From Caecitellus pseudoparvulus (Eukaryota; Bigyra: Bicosoecida), in the NCBI GenBank assembly GCA_965644315.1, contig CBFFRQ010000096.1:124001-188000 (forward strand): a DNA stretch of 64,000 bases. The letters are read 5' to 3'. The position numbers and the translations under genes are program-made. The notes under the pieces are model-generated. The model ran no database searches. It had not been told where the DNA came from and was given only the letters and a program-made list of their open reading frames with translations. Within the stretch, counting starts at the first letter, position 1. Each line of letters starts with the position of its first letter. Of the stretch, positions 1 through 8,600 are shown in pieces.

Positions 1-60
1 GCGGATGGTGAAGAGCCCGGCGCCGCCGCCCCGGCTGCCAAGCGGGCCAGAAGAGGCTGA
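1..60 (+). CDS. Last 19 codons of an upstream plus-strand gene (partial)
   Basis: The first reading frame is open from the window edge to a TGA at 58-60. It encodes an Ala/Gly/Lys/Arg-rich tail ending in a basic KRARRG-type stretch. It would be convergent with the hydrolase gene that ends at 99. A 38-base spacer between two convergent stops matches the spacing seen repeatedly in this window. The stretch is too short to identify and may be chance, so confidence is low. Confidence 0.35.
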   Translation, partial: ADGEEPGAAAPAAKRARRG

Positions 61-98
61 GAGTGCTAGACACGCAGCAATGCAAAGGAGCGCCCAGC

Positions 99-1837
99 TC
101 ACGTGCTGTCTTTGCGGTGCCCACCCTTCTCCAGCAACGGGGCAGAGTCCTCGCTGGGGAGGGAGGCGCGCACCTGCTTCGCGTATGCTGAGCCGATGGG
201 GCTCGAGCCATGCAGTGCTCGTGCACGCTCTGCGAAGCGGAACTCCTGGCGCGACACAGACGCCTCCGCCATGGCGGACGCTGCTGCTTCCGCTGTGTTC
301 ATGCTTCCGTCAGGCATGAGCACCCGACCTTGTTGGGACACCAAGCTGGCCCCCCTGCGTGGCTCCGCCTTTGCGTGGTGAAAAATGGGGCTTTGGTCCA
401 CAGCAGACTTGTGCGACTGCTGGGCATCCCGCATCGTGAGGCGTGCAGGGGGGGGCTGGGAAGGCAAGGCAGCCGAAAGGGCCCCTCGCGCTGCAGCGGC
501 ATGTGCTGCCGCCGGCGACACGCCAACAGCCGCGATGCCCGGCTTGGGTCCGGGGATGCCACCAGGCTGCCCGCGGCCGCGGTGGTCCAGGCCTGTGCCT
601 GGGATGCGGGGGGTCTGGCCAAGGCTCACCCCGTCCTGGATGTACAGGCGGTGCTCAGCCAGCCACTTAGGGTTTGCAATGTCCAGGGCGGAAATCGCGC
701 CTGGGCCTGCGAGCCCCGAGCCCTCCAAGTACGCCACGGCCTCTGATGGTGATAGGCTGCCGATGCTTGCCCGGGTGGCTGCCGCTCGATCGTAGCCGCC
801 CAGCAAGCCCCTTGCCAGGTGCAACTTGGAGAAGTCCCCTTGAGAAATGAATCGGAGGGGCCCCTCCCGCCCCAGCACCGATGTTGTCAGCCCCTGCACG
901 CCGGCCCTGAGGTCTGGATCGTCGGCCCATCCTCGCAGCAGTCGGGCTCGGACAGAGAGCAAGTGCTCCAGGCGGCTGGTGAGGGCTGTAGTGGCGTCGT
1001 CAATGGGTCCTCGGTGTGCACAGAACAACGTCGAGAGCTCCATGGTGGGGTCTTGCAAGATGCTCTCTAGTGTCCGAATGCCTGCCAGCACGTCCTCATC
1101 GAAGCGCGCCATTGAGGGGCGGGCTGTGACGAACAGGTCCGCCGCGAAAAGCCAGCCTGTCTCCGGCACATACACAACATGGTGATCAGGACAATGACCG
1201 GGTGCATGAACGAGCTTCAGCGTGTATGTCCCAGCGGAAGCGCCTGCGACTGGATCTGCGGTGTCCACAGTTGCGGTCAGAGCCGCAGGAGCAGGCGACG
1301 CCGAGTACGGGGCCGGCTTCCCCCAAACGACCCGACGGTACCACTCAAGGTGAAAGCCCTCTGCGAAGTCGAAGGTGTGGTGGCGAGTTGCAGGTCCTGG
1401 GCCCATGGCTGCAACCCCGCAGCGAACGCACCCCGCAGCAAAGCTGTGGACAGCTCTGGAGCCATGACCTGCATGCCGAACTCCTCTTGCAGAAGCTTGC
1501 CATTTCCAGCATGATCTGCATACGAACCATGCGGGAACAATGCATGGGTGCAGTTTGGTCAACCCTTTGGGCGTTGAACTCTACCTTCATGGTGGTGGGT
1601 GGCCAGTGCTGTGGAGACTTTCACGCCTTGGGAAGCCAATTTCCGCAAGTATTGCCTCACCCACCGCGCGTGGTTTGGAGCGCCAGTGTCCACCAGCGTG
1701 TCTCCCACACGATACATCCACACAGCTGTGTTCGGTGCCATTCCACTGATGCCCATGTGAACGCCCTCGACGCCCTCTACCATTGACTTGGTGAAAACAG
1801 GGGCCAGCCGGCTGGCTGCCCGAAGCATGCTGGCCAT
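99..1837 (-). CDS. Metallo-beta-lactamase-fold hydrolase, LACTB2/glyoxalase II-like
   Basis: Model: complement(join(99..1408, 1432..1515, 1585..1837)), 548 residues. The metal-binding HxHxDH box (H81, H83, D85, H86) is rebuilt exactly by removing a 69-base GT-AG intron. Further on come an APGHCPDHH third-His motif, a FAADLF Asp motif and a CAHRGP fourth-His motif, so the dinuclear metal site looks complete. The start at MASML gives an Arg/Ala-rich N-terminus that could be an organelle transit peptide. The second junction needs a 23-base intron (or hides an indel). The Ala/Pro/Ser-rich C-terminal half after the catalytic domain is not recognised and is long for LACTB2-type enzymes. The substrate (hydrolytic thioester, RNA or nucleotide) cannot be told from sequence. 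Confidence 0.75.
1409..1431 (-). other. Candidate 23-nt spliceosomal intron
   Basis: On the minus strand this segment begins GTGCGT and ends TTGCAG, like other introns in this window. Removing it joins the HxHxDH-containing frame to the frame with the remaining metal ligands, with phase 1 on both sides. No longer GT-AG pair found nearby does this. A sequencing or assembly indel is the main alternative. Confidence 0.45.
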
Positions 1838-2299
1838 CCCTGGCCAGGGACAGCACCAGCCCTCAGCCTCAGGCGAGCGAAAACACAAGAACGTCCTTGA
1901 AGACTGGTTGCTGCATTGCCATGGATCGTGGTGAGGCAGCAGGGCAGAAGTATTGTGTTAATGGTCGGCCGGACATTCAACGCGTCTGGCTGCGGCGCTG
2001 CAAGCCTCCCTCCCACACACGCCATCTAATGAGCAAACAAAACCACCGCATTTTTCTCCTTCGGACTTCCAGCTGTCGTGGTGCTTTCAATGCTCTGGTC
2101 AGGGCAGAAACGCTGGGCACCACAGAGCTGGACACCACCCCTGCAGGGGCTTCAAGCCACCTCTAGATGCAAGCAATCAGGAGGATGCAAGTCGAGTACA
2201 CTGGGGCGCGACTGGGGCTTGACTTTAGCTGACTCATGCGGCTCAGCATGCTTCACTGGAGGCATTGCCTGCCGCCTGAAGTGCGCCAGGGACAACTGT
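1838..2299. other. Intergenic, 462 bp
   Basis: This lies between the start of the hydrolase gene and the stop of the DAD1-like gene, both on the minus strand. It should contain the hydrolase promoter and the DAD1-like 3' UTR. I see no convincing coding exon, RNA gene or repeat in it. Confidence 0.4.
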
Positions 2300-2655
2300 T
2301 CACTCTTTGCCTCCCTCCATGGTGGTGGAAAGTCCTTCGCTGCCCTGCATGCGTTGCTCAAAGTGAGGCCTCCATGCTGTGGCAGTCTCCCTCAAAGTCC
2401 CGCCCTGCGATGCACGGGAGCGCGTGAGCTTGGAGTCGTAACGCCAGCGAAACGGCGCCGCAGCACGCACGATTGCGTTCAAGCGCGAGAGGTTGGAGTT
2501 CAAACTTCGAATGTTCATGGCAAGGTCTTTCAATACTGCGGCCATGTCTTCCCATGCTTCTTGTTTCTGCTCGTCAAACTCCTGTACGTTTAGGTAGAGT
2601 CTTTGTGGTTGCTGGCGTGGGGTCTGAAAGCCGGCCTGCTTACCTGGGGATCCAT
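2300..2655 (-). CDS. DAD1: DAD1-like subunit of the DASH/Dam1 kinetochore complex (candidate)
   Basis: Model: complement(join(2300..2404, 2471..2581, 2644..2655)), 75 residues, with introns of 66 and 62 bases and a four-codon first exon (MDPQ). DAD1 is a roughly 80-100-residue helical subunit of the DASH ring, which couples kinetochores to microtubule plus ends in fungi and some protists. The features seen here are an FDEQKQEAWEDMAAVL helix, then RSLNSNLSRLNAI, then a short segment with the late conserved Trp and Phe (TAWRPHF). This order and spacing match the fungal family pattern of F-EQ-R, LN-NL and W--F. All three exon phases agree. It could be another small coiled-coil protein such as a BLOC/BORC subunit. 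No other DASH subunit is seen in the window. Confidence 0.6.
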
Positions 2656-3053
2656 GACTGCTACAAAGTGACGTGTTGACCATGCCAAACCTGGATGCTG
2701 GTGGATAAAAAGGTCTGCATGCTTTGGCTTTTGCAGGGCTCACGCTCTGAAAGGTTGGGGGTGCTTCCCAAACTGCAAGCCGCCACTTGGGGATGCTGAA
2801 AACGTGCATCGTTGCCCTCCAGCTTCCTCCACGAAGCAACCGATGTGGCATTGACAAGAAGCGTTTCACAAGTGCGTTCATTTACCAAATGCGCCAAGCC
2901 CAGTGGCCAACAGAGGCGGTGCCTTTGCACTACCCTAAATCCCATCGCTCAAAACACTGGCCTCCTGCTGCCCCGCCCCCTCCAGGGCCACCGCTGCATG
3001 ACAACAAACTGCATGGCTGGCTAGCAGGCGGAGCGCCACAGCAGGCATGGTGC
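2656..3053. other. Intergenic, 398 bp
   Basis: Upstream region of the DAD1-like gene and 3' flank of the F-box/membrane protein gene, both on the minus strand. Short open frames here show no family resemblance. Nothing else is evident. Confidence 0.4.
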
Positions 3054-4745
3054 TTAGTTTGCGAGAATACATGCACCCAAAGCCATTGATAGCGGCAGCA
3101 GGTACCACGGCCACATGATGTCGTGCCAGGTCATCTCAGGGTGCAGCGGCTGCCCGTCGGCTGTGGCAGCAAGGAAAGTGCCCATCCAGTACAGCCAAAC
3201 GGTCAAGCCCATCAGGAAAAGGACGCATGTGTCCTTGAAGGTAGGGGAACTGCCCAAGCCATCTGCGATTAAGAGAGTTGCAGCAGTTGTGCCACCTGCT
3301 GCAAAAATCCACTGCGGCAGCAGCACGTATCCATACGAAAGGCCAGAGTGGATGCCACCGCCAGCAGAGTCCCATCGTGAAGCCAGCATGATGGCAGGGA
3401 TGGAAAAGGTTGTCCACACTGCAAAAATCAGCGCCATCGCCTCAGTATCATCGTCGTTTTTTAACCCTGCCAGAATGACAAGTGAAAAAATCCACAAAGG
3501 CGTGAACACTGTTGCCCACGAAGAATCCACCGACCCTTCTACCTTGCCGTAGATCAAGAAAAGTTGCAAGATCGGCATGGCAACAACTGCCGCTAATGCG
3601 ACATGTTCAGCTCCCAAATCATCGTTGACGAGCTTTTTGAGCATGGTCACAAACACTCCTGCAGCTGCCAGACTCAGAAGGATCAGAAGTGCAGCCCAAG
3701 CTTGCGGGACAGACATGCACACATCCTGCGGCGATGTGTCGTACTGCCCTGGACCGGTCCACAGAGGAGGGTTCGCCTCCAAGCACGTGTATCGCTCGGC
3801 CACCGTGATGGCAAAACACGAGCAAAGTATACCAACAGCCAGTATACTGCCCCGAACAGCTGCTTGCTCCAGGCTCATTGAGCATGAGCAGTCACATGAC
3901 GAACACAGGTCGGCGAGGCGCGTGCTCAAAGGAACTGCTGGCTCGCGGTTCGCATCTGGTGGGGACACCTCCTCAAGCGCCACTGTCATGGCACTGGATG
4001 CACTTGATGACCGGCGTCGGGCCGGCTGGCGCATGCTCTGCTGGCGCTGAAACTGCAACGCGGTAGAGAGGTTGCCTGCTTGTTGGTTGGACGTGTACTG
4101 AGAGACATACGCCGCCCGCCACGCAGAGCCACTGTTCACGTGCTGGGGGCCGCCAACGACGACATGCATGTCAGCAGGCGTGAAGTAGCTGCCTCCTGGC
4201 GGACCACCGTATCCCCATCCGCCATACGAGCCTGGGTATGCCGGCGCCTGCGGCATGGGACCTGATGCAGGGTAGGCTGGCGCCTGTGGCTTGGAGCTTG
4301 AGCCTGGGTACGCGGGGGCGACGGGAGATGGCCCTGGTGGGGGGCCACCAGGTCGGGGGTACGCAGAGGGGTATGCTGGTGCAGTGGGAGGGGGTGCTTT
4401 CTGCGCTGTGCCAAGCAGGCGCCTGGAAGAGTGTGCGAGCAGGTGGTACGCCTTGGACAGCGACGGCTTGGGGCGCCCGAAATCTCGAGCAAAGACATGC
4501 TTCCAAACTTCGGGATTGTCAACAGCGGCATTCAAGCCCTTGTTCACCTGCCGGCAGCGCGCGAGTTCGACGCTGGACAGCATGCCATCGTTTCGGGTGA
4601 CAAACACATCCAGGGCGTACGCCTTCAGGGCGCCATCCACAGTCGCCCCACCCTGGTACACGGTTGAAGGGGTGCTCGCTTGCCCACCGCTGTACACGGG
4701 CACATTTGGATCTTGTCCGCTGGACCCTGCTGTGGAGGGATCCAT
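3054..4745 (-). CDS. F-box-like plus multi-pass membrane protein (TMEM185-like)
   Basis: Single exon, 563 residues, starting at ATG 4743-4745. Residues ~30-110 resemble an F-box-type helical segment (ELARCRQVNKGLNAAVDNPEVWKHVF). A Pro/Gly/Tyr/Ala-rich linker with repeated 'PQAPAYP' runs to ~200. From ~295 to the end there are about eight hydrophobic spans. Two carry a 'P-x-W' membrane motif (TPLWIFSLV, LPQWIFAAG) like those in the TMEM185/FAM11 family. The protein ends right after the last span. An F-box-like region on an integral membrane protein could place an SCF-type ubiquitin ligase at a membrane, but that is inference. Both domain calls are by eye and the F-box is the weaker one. Confidence 0.55.
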   Translation of the reverse strand: MDPSTAGSSGQDPNVPVYSGGQASTPSTVYQGGATVDGALKAYALDVFVTRNDGMLSSVELARCRQVNKGLNAAVDNPEVWKHVFARDFGRPKPSLSKAYHLLAHSSRRLLGTAQKAPPPTAPAYPSAYPRPGGPPPGPSPVAPAYPGSSSKPQAPAYPASGPMPQAPAYPGSYGGWGYGGPPGGSYFTPADMHVVVGGPQHVNSGSAWRAAYVSQYTSNQQAGNLSTALQFQRQQSMRQPARRRSSSASSAMTVALEEVSPPDANREPAVPLSTRLADLCSSCDCSCSMSLEQAAVRGSILAVGILCSCFAITVAERYTCLEANPPLWTGPGQYDTSPQDVCMSVPQAWAALLILLSLAAAGVFVTMLKKLVNDDLGAEHVALAAVVAMPILQLFLIYGKVEGSVDSSWATVFTPLWIFSLVILAGLKNDDDTEAMALIFAVWTTFSIPAIMLASRWDSAGGGIHSGLSYGYVLLPQWIFAAGGTTAATLLIADGLGSSPTFKDTCVLFLMGLTVWLYWMGTFLAATADGQPLHPEMTWHDIMWPWYLLPLSMALGACILAN

Positions 4746-5642
4746 TGCTCAGCCTGGCTGAAGTGGATTCAAGTGCGCGGAAATTGGCCGACGAGCGAGG
4801 GCGCTATCAAAAGCACACAGAGATGGAGAAGGCAGTCAAATACCAAAAGTTGCAAAGGATATGTCTCCCCTTAGTACTCTTGTGGTGTTCTTGTTCTCAA
4901 GCGCTCAGCTGCTGAGGAGAGAACCGACCTATAATCGAGCTTCTCCACCCTCACCCACAACCTGCCGACCGTGCAGCCCAGGTTCGCGGTGCTGGTCTGA
5001 GCTGCGTGCAAGTACCACTTGCAGACTTGGGTAGAATGATGGGGTTTTGTTTTGTTCAACCCTACAAAATGAACATGAGAATGCGTAAAGAGGGAGACCT
5101 CGCGTCAAGAAACCGTCATTCTCCTGGATCGGCAATGAATGGCTGCGGAGAGAAGCTTCTTCCAGATGCCCTGGGCTTCTTCAGCTAGCAGTTGGAGTGC
5201 GTTGCTTCTGGATTTGGATAAGAACTGGGTACGGGACGAGCAGCCTGGTCGAAGTGCTGTGAGAAGGGAGAGGCCATCTTGCACGTGCATACAACGTGCA
5301 TCGAACAATGACAGGTGGACCACAAAAACGACAAAACTTGAATAACGGGTGTGTGCCGGACGAGGGGGGACTTGGACGTTGGGAGCCGAACCGGCGGAGA
5401 GCCACCCTGTGCAGGGCTGCGCCAGCCAGCACCACAATCTCGGGCGTAGCGTGTTTGAGCTCAAAGTTTGGCGAACGACACCCACTCCTGCCTGCCTAAC
5501 CGGTTGTTCTCCTCGTCAGCCTTGTACAAGACCCAAATGTGTGTTCATTAGGTGCCCTGAATGCTTTCTCTGCTTGCGATGGCGCTGTTGTGATCGCAAC
5601 GGTGCCGCCAGCCGACTCAAATCCCGCACTTGCTTTGCCCAG
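4746..5642. other. Divergent intergenic region, ~0.9 kb
   Basis: Divergent promoter region between the F-box/membrane protein gene (minus) and the AAA-bromodomain gene (plus). The frame of the latter stays open upstream to about 5349, but the sequence there lacks family resemblance and contains no earlier in-frame ATG, so I treat it as 5' UTR. No repeat or RNA gene is seen. Confidence 0.4.
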
Positions 5643-8600
5643 ATGCCCTCCACCAGGCGTGGATCGCGCAGACTAAGGAGGGCCTCAGACGTAAGCAGCG
5701 ATGAAGATCTTGTGCTTCAACGAGTCTTGAGGCTCTCAGCACAACAAGCCAAAGAGCAGAGGGGTGGTGCGGGAGAGCCTGCTTCAGGCGAAGGCGCCAC
5801 TATCAGCCAACACTCGGATAGCAGCGAGGAGGGCGACCAGAGCGCGGGCGATGTGGGAAGCTGTGGCAGTGGCAGTGGCAGTGGCAGTGGCAGTGGCAGT
5901 GGCAGTGGCAGTGGCAGTGGCAGCGATGGTGGGAGGTGTAGGAAAGGGTCAGCCGTCCGGCATGCTTCAAAGCGCCGACGGCTGCGGGGGAGAGGGAGTG
6001 ACGGAGATTCCTCTGATAACTCAGCAGATGAAGCCAGTGGCAGCGATGATGGTTCGGCAGGTGCCTCTCATGCCAGCTCTCGCCCGAGACGCGCGCGTCC
6101 GGCGCACTACTACGACGGGGACGTGCGGGTTGGTGAGGACCTGGGCGGCGGGACAGTGTTGGACGGAGGGCGGCGTCGCTCGACTCGAGCCCGGCGCCAG
6201 ACTGCCTTCCTGCAGGCAACTGCGCTGGCCTCTGATCCCGGCACTTTGCGGCGCTCCTCGAGGCACAGGCAGCATGGGGCACAGCCAATGGGTCTCTTTT
6301 CTTCCAGCTGGGGGTCCAGGTCTACGAACACACGCGGCGGAGGCGGGAAAGGCAGTCGCAGGGGCGTGCGCCGGAGGAAATGGCGCAATGCCCCTGAAGC
6401 GACAGATGAAAGCTCCACCTCAGACTCACTGGCAGAAGGGTCCCCAATGGCGCCCCGCGACTCGCAGCGGGGACATGATCGCAGGGGGCGTCGCAACGCC
6501 ATTTATGGCTCGTCAGGCTCAGAGGGAAGCGCTGACTCTGACTCCGATGTGCCGAGTCGCCCTGCTCCAGGCCATGCTGATGGAGGCATGCTGAGCCCGG
6601 GAAAAGGGAGGCGTGCCTCTGCTGCCCAAGCCGCCGCTGATGCTGCTGACGAGCGCTTAAAGCCACTGGACATGGGCACTGACGCGAGCAAAGCAGATGC
6701 CAGCCCGCTGACGGGTGGCGAGCCTGTCCAGTGGAGCAGCGTGGGGGGGCTTGCGAACCACGTGAGGGCAGTGAAAGAGCTGGTTGCTTTGCCGCTGCTG
6801 TACCCGGAAGTGTTTGGCAGGTTCGGGTTGAAGCCGCCAAAAGGGGTGCTCTTTCATGGCCCCCCAGGCACCGGCAAGACGCTGGTCGCCCGTGCTCTTG
6901 CGTGCAACTCGTCTTCTGGAGGACGCAAGGTGTCATTTTTCATGCGCAAAGGTGCAGACTGCCTTTCGAAGTGGGTGGGTGAGGCAGAGCGGCAGCTGCG
7001 TCTGCTGTTTCAGACGGCAGCAGCGCACGCGCCCAGTGTCATTTTCTTTGATGAGCTGGACGGACTGGCCCCCGTGCGCTCCAGCCGACAGGACCAGATC
7101 CACGCCAGCATCGTTGCCACGCTCTTGGCGCTCATGGACGGCCTGGACGACAGGGGGCAAGTCATCGTCATCGGCGCCACCAACAGGCCTGACTCCATCG
7201 ACCCTGCCCTCCGGCGGCCTGGCCGCTTCGACCGCGAACTTGCATTCTCCCTGCCGTCCGCCTCGAGCCGGGAGGAAATTCTCGGCATCCACACCAAGGC
7301 GTGGCAGCCCAGTCTTTCGCAAGCCTTCAGACGGCAATTGGCAGCGTTGACAGGGGGTTACTCAGGTGCTGACCTGCGTGCCCTGTGCGCAGAGGCGGCG
7401 GTGCTGGCTGTGCGCAGGCGCTACCCACAAGTATACACAACAGACGCCAAGTTGGACATTAACGTGAATGCGATCAGTGTCACGGCAGGGGATTTTGTTG
7501 GCGCCCTACGCAGCGTTGTCCCGACGAGCGCTCGTGTCGCTGCTGCCCCAGGCAGGCCACTCCCTGACCACCTGCAGCCGCTTCTGGGAGAAGTTGTGGA
7601 TGCAGCTCTAGCACGGGTGCGGCAGATCTTCCCTGTGCCTGCAGTGCAGAAGGCGCTGGATCGAAAAAAGTTGAGTCGCGACGCTGCCCCTCTTGTGGCG
7701 GGAGTTGGGGTGGCTGACTCTGACGCCGACTCCGTCGCGTCAGAGCTGTACGACAGCGACGACACAGCCATCATGGGCACCATGTACGCGTTGGGCTCGG
7801 CCCACGCTGAGGAAGTTGCACGATCCCTGTCTGAATCGCCGAGCGCTGTCGCCCCCGCCCGGGTGTTGGACCTGCGCGGGGTGCTCAAGCGCTCGGTCAA
7901 GTCACTCCCTGCACCCCCGCGCCTGGTACTGAAGCCTGAGGCTCCAGGCAGCGGCGTCTCTCGGGCAGTAGCCGCCTCGGCTGACTCCCCGCCGCGCCTG
8001 GTTGCAGCGGCGGTGCTACATGCACTGGAGGACGTCCAAGTGTTCCCGCTCTCCCTCCAAGCTCTGCTGTCGGACAAAAGCAGCGCAGGGGAGCCGTTGC
8101 CCGCGCTGCTCTCAGGCCGTGTGGCCTCTGCCATTGCGCAAGCCCCCTCAATTTTGTTCCTGCCGTCCCTGGACAGCACGTGGGATGCGCTGGATGCGCT
8201 GTCCAGGGCTGCGCTGGTGGATGCGCTGGGCAGTGTGCCCCTGGGGGCAAGTGTGCTGGTGCTTGCCACCCTGGACACTGCAGACGGCGCAGCCATTGAC
8301 CCGCAGCTGTGGAGCGCCTTCGCTCCCCCAACGGCCTTCGTGCGGCGAGTGCGGCAGCCGGCTGTGCCTGGACACCCTGGTGTTGGAGATGCGTCTTTCC
8401 TGAGCCCGCTGCAGCCCGGCACAGGCGGCACGCGAGTGGCGGGCAGCCATGCCAAGCTCTTCCGGGAGTTGCCCACGCCGCCTGACTTTGGGCTAGACCG
8501 CACACTGTCCCCCATTCCAGGTGGTGCGCCCAGCAAGGCTGGTGCAGGAGGGGCTTGTGCCCTGCTCACGGAGGTGGTGCAAGCGTTGTCACAAGCACCC

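Noticed and set aside
5349-5642. Extended N-terminus of the AAA-bromodomain protein
   Set aside because: The frame is open upstream but begins at a GTG, has no ATG before 5643, and its Cys/Arg-rich translation does not look like the acidic N-terminus of the family.
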